Shown here: positions 10,480 through 21,305 of the stretch, in pieces
Numbering within the stretch: position 1 is the stretch's first letter
Layout of the letters: each line of letters opens with the position of its first letter
Assembly: GCA_040954595.2 (NCBI GenBank)
Contig: CM082590.2
Span: forward strand, 9,486,001 to 9,550,000
Length of the DNA: 64,000 nt
Origin: Balanoglossus misakiensis
Lineage: Eukaryota > Hemichordata
Direction: 5' to 3'
The notes under the pieces: generated by a model
Told to the model about the DNA's origin: nothing
The model's input: only the letters and a program-made list of their open reading frames with translations
Databases searched by the model: none
Program-made: the position numbers and the translations under genes

Positions 10480-11150
10480 CTAAGTATGACGAGCGCAGTA
10501 GTCATCAAAGTTACTTTGTTTCACGTCCTAAGGTATAACATGGACCTCTATGGTAGCTTTCTCCCAGTGAACGTGTCAAGAAATCTTGAAAATTATGTTG
10601 CTTTGGAGCAGGTTTAAACCAAATAAGTAACTGCATTTCAATTTTATGATTTATGACATTATGATTTGACAAAATGTAAATGTATTTATTCAAAGTATTT
10701 AATTATTTTTCATACATACAGACACACACACTATACAATAGAATATACAAGTATATATACAGAGACAAAATGAACATTTATTTTGAAAAAAAAACCTTCA
10801 ACATTAAAGTATACATTATATTGCAGTTCTCAACTTCGATGTACATATTTTTGTGTATTCTGAAGTTTTCGTGGTCGATGAGAACTTCCTGTGTTGATAC
10901 TAAAATAAAATGTGATCTGTACTTCTGGTTTCTTGCGTGTTTTTATTCCCGATGTATCAGGACAAAAATCCCAAGGCAAGCCAAAATGAGATACTGTAAA
11001 GATAAAATTAATTATTATTAGTCTATGTCTGTAGCAATCTGATAGCGTATGGCAAAGTCTTTTACTTTGCAGTATGGTATTCTTATGCTGTCGCCCAACA
11101 CCACAGCTGACCACCTCCCATAGAAGCTCCCAAGAAATTATGAATATCGG
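10480..11150. other. Gene-free stretch with half of a foldback element
   Basis: Positions 11022-11135 match one terminal arm of the 366-bp foldback element at 39737-40102 (shared TATGGTATTCTTATGCTGTCGCC and CTCCCATAGAAGCTCCCA). I looked here for the missing last SEC11 exon and did not find it. Confidence 0.55.
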
Positions 11151-11221
11151 TCACCAAGTTACAGCAGACAAATCAAATAAACTGAGTCGATTTCAAATCT
11201 AAATGTACTATTTTTTCTCAC

Positions 11222-13110
11222 CTTAAACTTCGGATAATCGTTCATCAGGATGGTTACCATGCCAACATAAGGTACAAAACCTCGAGCTCGACCAACCACA
11301 TCCTTTCTATGTAACCATAGCTGTCCAGGTGCGTAGAGTCCACGATCGTCCACCTGATTGTTGTCACCTTTGGTTAAAAATTTAATGTCGCCATCTTCTC
11401 TACAGAAGAGAAAAATCGCGATGATAAAACAGAGCACCGAAAAAACGGAACCGTACACTTTCAGTTTCAGTTCTTTTAACATGTGGTTCTATGTCAAAGG
11501 GACACGAAAATGTGTTCGGTATAGACAGGTTTCCAGATTAGACAGGGTTCGGTTTAGACAAGTTTTGTATACTAAAGATCAAAAACAGACTGAGGTTAAA
11601 TAATACATTATCAGCAAGTGAGAGTTCAAGGGTCATAGTTCAACTTACTTTTCATGCAGCTTGATAACCCTATGGACAATGGGAATCTCTCTGCCTTCGA
11701 TTTTAAAGACAACAATTTCCCCGACTCTGATTGGTTCTTCTTGATAATTGGTCAGAAACAGGAGATCACCACGGAAAAAAGCTGGTTCCATACTACCACT
11801 GGAAATAAAAACAAAGTCATGCCATAAGTTTCAAAGCAAGCCATCCTTGGGCTACATAGCCTGCGTGTGTGTAACTGCCATTGTTATTGATGAGATATGA
11901 TTCTAGTCCAGACTTGAATTCAAATTTTCGCACAATAACAAGGTCATCTATACACACATAAATATATTGTGTTGATAAGCTTGCCATTTCATCAGGTTTC
12001 AGTAATTTGAAAATAAACTGCAGTAAACACACAGAAAAAATACTGAAAATGTAGAGAAAAGTTACAGCTAATGGACCTTTAATGTTTGAAAGTAAAATTA
12101 CAAAAATAATGGGCAGTTTTAGGGGCTTTACCCCTTGCACCATCATGGTTTGGTCCGAATGCATGTTTTTCTATGGTGAAGTTGGACCTCTATACAGGGA
12201 ACTGGGGGTGAAAATGTTTGACTTACCTAAGAACAACAACTATTGGGCTCTCACTTCCAGTCAACACCATTAAACCCTTCCAGATCATCAAGGCGGAGGA
12301 AACTATCATACCAAAGTTCAAAACTTGGTAGTACATCTACAGACAGACAAAAAGGGAATGTTTATCAATAATTGACATACTTTTTTAGTCTCGGACAAAA
12401 GGTGTATACATATGCCATGCAAATGAACCCTAACCTCAACCACTGAATATACACAAACAAACAAATGTGACTATGTTTGTAAACAAACATTTTTGATTAT
12501 ATTGATCAATAACAATACACACTATTATCAAGGCAAAACAGCTCCCTGTAGAATGACATGATGAACAATTTTATTAGAAATCCCTAACAATCGGTTAAGT
12601 GTTAGGGTAGACACGGGCTAAAGCAGTCTATTTTTAGCTTTTGTTAATTAATAATAATGTCAATTTCAGTCCATGTGTGGTTCATTTCATTGGCTAACAT
12701 ATGTGACATTGAAATACAATATGGTACGTCCCTGTTTGGTTCAAGTCTGCCGTGCGCTGAGAAATGATTAGGGCAATGCGATTAACCATCTATCTGAGTC
12801 AAGTACATCTTAAACCATGTCGCCGAAAGAAAAAAATTGAATGAATCAAAAAGCTTTCGACCATGCGGAGATCATAGCCTGAGGAGTGATCGAAACACAC
12901 ACGTCAGCCTTAGCAATAGCAGAACCATTTTTGATTATTTACATTTCAGTTTTACAGCATGCAGTGAGCTCAAACAGCGCAGAAATTTCTCACAGAGGTA
13001 GATCATCCTTTAAATATTACCTGGCGCTTGTTCATCCGCCGAACATCGCTGAGAAAATCGAAGTCTAACAGCCCCATACTTGATTTCTTTTTCTCCGCTT
13101 CCGCAGTCAT
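11222..13110 (-). CDS. SEC11: Signal peptidase complex catalytic subunit SEC11 (four exons; last exon not found)
   Basis: SEC11 is the serine-type catalytic subunit of the ER signal peptidase complex, which cleaves signal peptides from secretory proteins at the lumenal face. Exons, in order on the minus strand: 13021-13110, 12227-12336, 11649-11798, 11222-11399, giving 176 residues in frame with consensus splice sites. A short cytosolic N-terminus ([11 protein letters not shown]) precedes one hydrophobic anchor (about residues 34-50). The catalytic Ser is in SGSMEP (Ser69), the His in IVHRV (His109) and the acidic residue in [11 protein letters not shown] (about 129-135). The frame ends at NDYPKFK and the usual ~16-residue hydrophobic C-terminus is missing. 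It must lie in a further exon that I could not identify before 11222; the 4 kb beyond is repeat-rich. The product could be complete if that exon is more than about 1 kb away. Confidence 0.93.
12130..12216 (-). mobile_element. 85-bp MITE, CCCTTTCACC family (diverged copy)
   Basis: Inside SEC11 intron 2. Matches the family core CATGGTTTGGTCCGAATG and ends CTGGGGGTGAAA. Its end lies about 10 bp from the donor of SEC11 exon 2. Confidence 0.7.
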
Positions 13111-13401
13111 GGTTGAGTCTCGTCTAAGAATCTCGACAGTGGCGTGAACTCACGAGAGCGCGTTGGCTGCGTCTATTATCAGAAGAGGGAGAGACAGGAA
13201 TAAAATTGTGGGTGATTGCTTGATAAAATTTACAAATAAACCGACAGTTAATACAATAAAAAGTTAGATATCATGCATATTTGTTGAATCACTGTTCTCC
13301 TTCAGATGTTTTCTTCTTTTAAAATTACACCGAACCTTATAAATGAGACAAAAACAAAACAGGTCACCCCTGTCTAAGAATAGTTGTAACAGCAATCCAA
13401 A
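13111..13401. promoter_or_regulatory. Shared SEC11/LEO1 divergent promoter region
   Basis: Only 291 bp separate the SEC11 start codon (minus strand, 13110) from the LEO1 start codon (plus strand, 13402). Both are housekeeping genes, so this gap most likely holds a bidirectional promoter and both 5' UTRs. I see no TATA box, as expected for such promoters. Confidence 0.6.
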
Positions 13402-16400
13402 ATGGCGGAGCTGCAAGAGTTGTTTGGGTCCGATAGCGAAGAAGAAAGAAATGGTACGTATTACAGTATGCTTTGTTTTTAGATCTATCGCGAGAAATGA
13501 TGCTGGGAATTAGATATATACATGCTTTTTATTGACTTTCATAGCCAAGGGAAAATAGAAAACTTCCGTACACGACTTCCAACAAGCGTACGACACGTGG
13601 ATGTGATCGCGTCGATATTGACATTGACAACGGAAATTAACATCGCTAGGGATTCCCCCCTCCCAGGGATTCCCCAGAAAAAAAATGAGCCAACATTGAT
13701 CTTCGGAAATCACTTGACAATCAGTGAATACGGAAAGGGTTTGGGGAGAGCGACACGATTAGGGAAACCCCGAGTTTCGGATACGGCGATCGTTTGCTGG
13801 TCATTGCAGTGATGACGATGTAAATAAATACGGAAGTACACTACGGTTTGCTAAAATTAAAAGAAGTCATCATCATACGATCCCCTGGACTACAATTATT
13901 GCAGCTAGGGTGACGTGGCGTGCGATGATTTGATATTTCTCAGCACCTAACTTTGTGGTGGTGCGCCCAGATTGTTTGTTTACATTTGTTTACACGTTTA
14001 CCATATGTAGATAGAGAATAACGCCACTTATTCCTGCCTGTCAATCATTTGTTTGGACAGATGACTCTGGATCTGAACAGGAGAGTGGGGAGGAGGAAGC
14101 GGCAGAATCCGGGAATGAGGAGGTGGAATCCGGGAATGAGGAGGCAGAGTCTGGGAATGACGAAGTAGCATCTGGAAATGAGGAGGAGGAATCCGAGAAT
14201 GAGGAGGTAGAATCTGGGAATGAAGAGATGGAATCTGGGAATGAGGAAGTAGAATCTGGGAATGAGGAGGTAGCATCTGGAAATGAGGAGGTAGAATCTG
14301 GGAATGAAGAGGAAGAATCTGGGAATGAGGAGGTAGAATCTGGGAATGAAGAGGAAGAATCTGGGAATGAGGAGGTAGAATCTGGGAATGATGCGGGATC
14401 TGCAGACCAAGTATCTGGAGATGAACAGGCAGCTTCTGGAGGGGACTCTGAAAATGAGGGGTCTGAGGGGGAGGGATCGGGACAAGAGATCTCTGAGAGG
14501 GAAGCATCGGAGGAGGGGTCGGGTGATGAACAAGAGGTGTCTGATCAAGGGGAGGGGGAGGGGAGTGAGCAGGAGGAGGTGTCCGACCAGGGGGAGGGAT
14601 CTGAGAGGGAGATGGGATCTGAAAGAGAACAGGATTCTGAAAAAGAAGCCGGATCAGATCAGGGGGAGGGTTCGGAAAGAGGGCAGGATTCAGAGGGGGA
14701 GGGAGAGGGGTCTGACAGAGAGGAGGGTGGGTCTGACAGAGAGGAAGAGTCCGACAAGGAAGAGATGTCGGAAAAGATGGAAGTCGATGAGGGATCAGAA
14801 AAGGCGGATGACGGAAGTGAGAAGGGGGAGTCGGAAAAGATGGGGGACTCCGATGCGGAGGAGAAACAGGGCAGTGGGTCAGAAGATGCCAGAGATGACG
14901 CAGAGAAAGAAGCAGTTAACGATATGAGTGACAGCGATGATGAAGATATGATTGGGAGACGACGTAAGAAGAAAACTGCCACAGGAGATTCTGACAGTGA
15001 CAACGAAGACAAGGGTACGTTTACTTGTATCAGATTTTGTTTGCTTGAAAAGCAACAAAATATGAAGCTTTATTTTCAGCGAGTGTACCTATCGTCTAGT
15101 ATGTTTCTGCAGAATTTGAAGTCAAGGAGTCACAAAGTTTTTTCACAAGAATGACGAATACTTAAAAAACAAAACACGGCAACTTTTCATAGATATAGTT
15201 TTCCCACATTTAAAGGGTAATGGCTGATATACTCTTTCATTGCTCTGGTCAGAACACTGTGATGCAATGTACACATCTTTTTCGTAACTTGCATTACAGA
15301 CGCGACAGCAACTCATGAAGATTTGTTTGGAGATGCTGGTGACATCAGCTCTGAAAGTGACGAAGAATCCAGAGAACGGAAGAGGAAAGAGGCGGAAGAA
15401 GATGATAGGGTAGGTGTGGTTGTGTTCCGCTGGGTGTGAATGTCACACCTAGCTGTTTGTGCAGTTGGATGCTAACAAGAGATGACAATGAGGTGTGAAG
15501 TTTGCTAATCAGGGCTGGCCAAGAACTTGTCATGTTCAGAATAATTGCAATCATACCCCTCCATATTCTAAAGTTCATTGGTCAAACATACAGTATTTGC
15601 ATGGCCAATTGCGAAGACAAAACAGTTACGAAACAACACAGCACAGCCAGACAGGCATTTCTGACCACAATTACGCAAAGATAATGACGAACGTGTACAC
15701 CAGTACGCAATTAACTTTAGCCACTAGAGATCTGCAAACTGTATTAAGCAAGGCTTACAAACTAAGACGTGAACTTTCACTCAGTTGTCACTTTCAATTG
15801 CCATTGCAATTTTGTTAAATTTCACATGAAGTAAAAAAGGAAATAAATCGAACAGAATCTCTCTGAGTACTACTACAACTGCCAAATAAATACAAGCACA
15901 GTACATTCTGTTGGGGTTTCCACTGTAGACACAGTAGACATCTTGATTATTTTCGTGCTTTGAATGACCATGTTTATTTTGTTTTTGTCTGCTCGTATCC
16001 ACAGAGGGAAGAACTTGCGGAACATCAACGTCTTGTAAGTCCACCCCCAGTTCCTATATACCGGTCTAACTTTACCATAGAAAACAATGGATTTGGACCA
16101 AACCATGATGGTGAAAGGGTGATGTGGGACAAGAAACTGTACACACAACAAACTGATCTGAAATTCCAGTTGTTGGCCGTTTGACTTTTTCAGTGCCATA
16201 ACAACTTTTCGTAGTTTTTCACAAAATTCACCTCATAACTTTTAGTATATTTTTTCCGCCAAAATTTTGATCAAAACTCAAAGACAATTGAAAATGATGT
16301 CCACCTGGTCTAAAATTACGGGGGAAAATGATGAAAATGTTGCACATTTTGACAGTAAAATTTTTTCATAGCTTCAAGATTTAGAACAAGCTGAAGAAGG

Positions 16401-19201
16401 CGAGCCAGAAGAAGTACCTTTGACAAAGATAGAAGTAGAAATTCCCAAGATTACTCCTGATCTGGGAAATGAGTTGCATTTTGCCAAATTGCCAAACTTT
16501 TTGAGCGTGGAGACCAGACCGTTTGATCCAACGACGTACGAAGATGAAATTGATGAAGATGAGGTTTTAGACGAAGAGGGCAGAACTCGATTAAAATTAA
16601 AGGTAAAGTTTATGTTGATGTTTATATCGTACAGTGAAACCTGTCATTACAGACAACTCTCTAATCAGGACACCACTCTATTAACGACAGATTTTTCAAG
16701 ACAAAAGTCACGGTTTAAATAGAATACTGCCTGTCTATTAAGGACACCTCTATTAAGAAGAGACTTTCTGGTCCCAGAGGTGTCCAGGTTTCACTGTACT
16801 TTGCTTTGACATCAAAGTTCATTAGGGTTTAACTGTCTATCATATAAAGGTGGCCTTTGCACGATAAGTCTAGAATACTGTATCTCTTTCGATGCTGATT
16901 ATTCTTGCAGGTAGAGAACACTATGCGTTGGAGGAAAGTTTTGGATGAAGATGGAAACGAACAGAAGGAAAGCAACGCCAGAATTGTGAAGTGGTCTGAC
17001 GGAAGTATGTCGCTGCATCTTGGAAACGAAGTATTTGACGTCTACAAGTCGGTACTACAGGGTGATTTCAATCATTTATTTATCAGACAAGGAACTGGTT
17101 TACAAGGACAAGCTGTATTCAGGACAAAGTTGTCTTTCAGGTGAGAAAAGTTTCTTCAGACATTATAGAGTACATTTACTTCCATGTGTTCAAGTGTAGA
17201 GATCATGCTTTGTTGATTCAAAGTTTCGAAGTGGGAAATGCAATGTTTTCATTGTATTTTGCATTTTCCAATGGTGGTGGCCATATTCATTAGCGGCAAA
17301 ACTTTACTATTTATCTGGTTAAAACTTGCATATGCACTCATACTTGGGGTTTATAATACTGTATATACTTCAGTGCATACATCTGTTGAGTAGCTCACAG
17401 ATGAGGCAGCTCAACCAGTTCTAGTAATAATAAGATCTTTTTCTTCGACGTTTTGACAACACAAAAGCTGTCATCAGAAACCTTGCTGTGGTCCTATTTC
17501 TCCACAACATCATCTGTGTAGTTTGAAAATAATTTTCATGATTATTTCCCTAAAAGTTGCAGCTCGTGGGGCTTTTATAGAGAGGTATACATAATGACAG
17601 GTTCACTCTAATATTCTGTTGACAGGCCCCACTCAACAGACAGTGCTACACATCGGAAGATGACCCTCTCATTGGCCGACCGATATTCCAAAACGCAGAA
17701 GGTCCGAGTGCTGCCAATTGCTACCAAAGATCCAGAACAACACAGAGCGGAAATGATTAAGGTGAGAAGCACTTACAGTTGCCATGGTTACCAAAAACGG
17801 TGGAGTAAAATGGATCCATGACATGCTGAGCGTGATAATTATTTCAGTGGATTCCACACTACAAATTAATGAAAATTCCCCTGGCAAAAATTTAAAAAAA
17901 AATGTTTACATGTAAAAGTTACTGACAGTTGCTGGCGGCTGACAGATGTATTCTTTCTGGAACAGTGAACATTCAATTGAATATGAATAACGAAAATGTG
18001 TCAATATTATCTGTTGCAAGTACGTGTGAAGAGCAGGGTTGATCACGATCCATGTTTTCGTGATTGACGCAAACAAAATGCGAAAAGGTGAACACTCTTT
18101 CTGCAGTGAGATGCAAAAAAACAAACAAAACTTCTATGAATGAAGATATCTGTAACTAAAATTTGTGCAACTGAATTAATTCCTGACAGAGAGAGGAAGA
18201 AAAACTACGAGCAGCAACGAGACGTGAAAGTCAACAAAGAAGAATTCGAGAGAAAAGTCATCATCGAGGTCTCAGCGCGTCCTACATCGAACCAGACAGA
18301 TATGAAGAGGATGAAGATGACGAAGACACTGCCATTAGCCTAGCGGCGATTAAAAATCGATACAAGAAAGGCAATACACGAGGTTTGTACTCTTAACCCT
18401 TCCACCCCCAGTTCCCGCTTTAGAGGTCCAATCTTGCCATGGAAAACAATGGTTTTGGACTGAACCGTTGTGGTGAAAGGGTTAAAGAGACCTCTCTGGT
18501 CAATTTTGTTTGATATGACAAGTTTTCAAATGTTAGTTTTCTTCTCCTAAAGACAGGTCGACTATAAATTGACCTTTTTTGGTCGATTTTGTTGAACTGC
18601 AACCTGGCATTGAAATACACCAGCGCAATACAACAAACAAGTACAAGATGGCTCCTATACAGTGTTGAGTAGCATTTCTTTCATGTGCTGTCAGTATCTA
18701 CATGTCAGTCGAAATAGGAATAAGATTTGACAGTGACTGTTTTGTTCTCCACACAGATGTGAGACCTCCGATTTATTCATCAGACAGTGACGAAGGGGCA
18801 GACTCAGATGTGGAACAACAAAAATTAATGAGGGCCAAAACACTGGAGAGTGATGACGATGCTGAGGTAAGAGCTGGATAGACATTTCCTCGGGTTAATA
18901 GGGTACACTTTTAAATTAAAGGGACAAAGTCTCTCTCTGGCTGCCCTTTTCCATATAATTTGCTGGTCAACAGACCTGTACTGGTATTTGTGTTACGGCC
19001 AGTGTTATTGTTGACAAATGAATTCTAGTCTGGACTTCTTTTATAAACCAAGGAACGGTTTATTTATTGTTAATATTTTGCTTTTTTCTTCTTCTTTAGG
19101 ATGACGACCGACCCAAACGGAAAGCAGAGGATACTGAAGGCGTAGCGCGAAAGAAAAAGCGAGCTCTTATCTTGGAGGACGATGATGACGACAGCGATTA
19201 A
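13402..19201 (+). CDS. LEO1: RNA polymerase-associated protein LEO1 (PAF1 complex), 10 exons
   Basis: LEO1 is a subunit of the nuclear PAF1 complex, which travels with RNA polymerase II and supports elongation and histone modification. Exons: 13402-13453, 14061-15014, 15300-15409, 16005-16034, 16372-16602, 16911-17140, 17626-17761, 18190-18382, 18757-18866, 19100-19201, totalling 2148 bp or 715 residues, all in frame. The N-terminus [15 protein letters not shown] is followed by a very acidic Glu/Ser-rich region (exon 2). The conserved LEO1 core is in exons 5-8 ([62 protein letters not shown]). The C-terminus has [11 protein letters not shown] and [11 protein letters not shown], then acidic and Lys-rich tracts. 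Exon 2 contains a coding minisatellite. Domain order and length match animal LEO1 throughout. Confidence 0.97.
14105..14396 (+). repeat. Coding 21-bp minisatellite in LEO1 exon 2
   Basis: About 14 units of a 21-bp repeat (consensus GAATCTGGGAATGAGGAGGT plus A) encode the heptad ESGNEEV and variants. Unit length is a multiple of three, so copy-number change keeps frame. It lengthens the acidic disordered N-terminal region of LEO1. The reverse strand is open only because of this repeat. Confidence 0.92.
16038..16120 (+). mobile_element. 85-bp MITE, CCCTTTCACC family, in LEO1 intron 4
   Basis: Starts within the donor region of LEO1 exon 4: the exon ends at 16034 and GTAAGTCCACCCCC merges into the element. 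It ends GGTGAAAGGGTG. Insertion this close to a donor without visible damage is notable. Confidence 0.75.
16630..16800. mobile_element. MITE with ACAGTGAAACCTGTC ends in LEO1 intron 5
   Basis: Begins TACAGTGAAACCTGTC and ends CAGGTTTCACTGTA; inner repeats contain AGGACACC(T/A)CTATTA. Ends are inverted repeats with TA flanks. Related to, but distinct from, the CAGTAAAACC family elsewhere in the window. Confidence 0.75.
18397..18481 (+). mobile_element. 85-bp MITE, CCCTTTCACC family, TTAA-flanked, LEO1 intron 8
   Basis: A complete copy: TTAA (18393-18396), then CCCTTCCACCCCCAGTTCCC, an inner ACAATGGTTTTGGACTGAAC, then GGTGAAAGGG and TTAA (18482-18485). It starts about 14 bp after the exon 8 donor. 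Paired TTAA is the target duplication of piggyBac-type transposition. Confidence 0.85.
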
Positions 19202-19292
19202 AACTTGAAATTTCTTTCTTTTTTTTTCACATTTTGAATTCTACTGTGATGTGTATTCTGTTTACAACTAAGGCTCATATTTTATGATTTCG

Positions 19293-19298
19293 AATAAA
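19293..19298 (+). terminator. LEO1 polyadenylation signal
   Basis: AATAAA 92 bp after the LEO1 stop codon, followed by a T-rich run; consistent with the transcript end. Confidence 0.7.
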
Positions 19299-19319
19299 CA
19301 TTATTTTTTTTTGATATTA

Positions 19320-21298
19320 CTCATTGTGTCTTCATTATATTTTCCCCAGTGATGATAAAAAATATAAATTTTGCGCCGTATTTTTGCGACAATACTGTGA
19401 AATATTTTATTTTCACTGTTAATTATTTCCTCAAATTTTGAATATCACTGAGATTTATTTTTACCATTTCCTGTCAACTTATGTGCAAAAAATAAGAAAT
19501 AATTTTCACTGGGAATTTATTTTAGTGGAAAAATGAGTCCTGAAAAAATAGTGAAAATAAAGTCCTACTGAAAATTTAAGTATTCTACAGTATTTGCCAT
19601 GTTTGGTAAAAAAAAAACACTGTTTCTTGGCGACCACTTGTTTGACTGCGATGCGCAACTGGTTAAAGAAAATATCCCACTACAAACCCTACTTACCCTT
19701 GCCTCATTTACACCAGATTGTGTCCATGATATTTCATTGAAGTGTAAAGTATGTCATCAGAAGACACAGTTCTCGCATTGTCTAAAATGTCAATGACCTA
19801 CTTGAAACACAAAGTCGTGCAGTTTTTGACTGTCACTCCAAGATCATTCAGGGACTGGTCAGTTTCTTCGGTCTGGGGCTGGGGCTGATTCATGGGGGGG
19901 GGGGGGGGTGTATGAGTGTGTTTGTGTTTGTGTGTGCGTATGTGTCAGTGTGTATCACCCACAGTGTGCCCTCTAAGCTCATATGATGCGCCACTGACTC
20001 AACAAACTCTGGTGACTCAAGAACAATATCTACGGAGGTTGATTAAATGGGTGCGGCACCTGTTTAATACATAGCGTGTTCATATTACCACATAGAGCCA
20101 CAACAGGGCATTATCAAGATGTTCATGTTTATTTTGACGGACTAATCTAAGCTGGGAAAATAAAATCATAAAAACAATGCCAAAAATGACAGCTCCAGAG
20201 GCTTAAGTTACGAAACATCACTATTTTGTGTACCGAGAGACTTTTATGCAAGTATTCCATCTATTCTGGATATCACAGAAAGGTCAAAAAGACTGACTTT
20301 GTAACTTTTAACAAGTTACAAAACCAAGTGATCAGTTTTGAAGCTGACATGTGACGAGAAATTTCCACGAGAGAATTTTATGATATCAACAAAGGCTGCT
20401 ATATCACGACTTATGAAGAGCCAGAATTGAAATGTGACAGTCTGTTAAATATTGACAAAGGTGTTCATCAGGCACACCCCAGTAAACTTCAAGTCTCCTC
20501 AAATGTAAACATCACTTATTAAATGGGTCGATCGTCTCAAAAATGATGATTTTGACAGATCGTTTGATGGACATCTGGATACATTTGACATGTTGGATTG
20601 CTTTTAAAAAGCCATGGTTTCTCACGAAATTATCATTTGCTGTGTTCCTGCTGAAGAGAGGACGAAGTGTCTGCAACACACGAGAAAAAACTTGGTAAGT
20701 GATGATATACATTGGTAACCTTCTTTGTCGTCGACAAATCTGACTTCGATGTTTTTCATTTGCTTTAAGGATGTACGTTCAGTAACATTGAAAGTATTTT
20801 CATTTCTAATTGCTGGAAAAGTCACTTCTACTATTGTCATTTTCACGAAATTTTACATATGATGATCTGGAATGTTGTTTTAATGTGTAGGCAAGATAAA
20901 GAAATTGTATTTTAGAAAAAAGAAAATATTTAACCCCTTTTCACTGCGATTTCCCTGTATATTATCATGATGAATGAATGAATGAATGAATGAATGAATG
21001 AATGAATGAATACTTTATTTCACCAGATGCTTCACAGAGTAAATATTGATAAAATTAAATAAAGGGTATTGTTATTGCAGAAGTACAAAGTAAAAAAAAA
21101 AGAACACAGGATGGGAACAATATTGTCAAATTGTACGATCTGGTGGGAACCATGAAAACAGTTGAAAACAACCAGTCGAGTTCATGGTCCTGATTACATA
21201 AATGATTTTTCTGAAAAGACTTGAGTGTGATGGAGGATGGGAGCATACAAAGTATGAATGTGAATTCAGCAACTAATATTGATCAATTTCTGTTCTAG
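19320..21298. other. Intergenic stretch between LEO1 and the first receptor
   Basis: No coding exon recognised. 19340-19590 is an AT-rich inverted-repeat-like segment with repeated TTTTCACTG and TATTTTCACTG. A G-run is at 19896-19908. A GAAT tetranucleotide array occupies 20969-21011. An acceptor-like TTTCTGTTCTAG at 21287-21298 just before the receptor start suggests an upstream non-coding exon that I cannot place. Confidence 0.5.
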
Positions 21299-21305
21299 GT
21301 TGAAT

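Noticed and set aside
14028-14548. Two long minus-strand frames (159 and 167 codons)
   Set aside because: They are antisense shadows of the 21-bp coding repeat in LEO1 exon 2.
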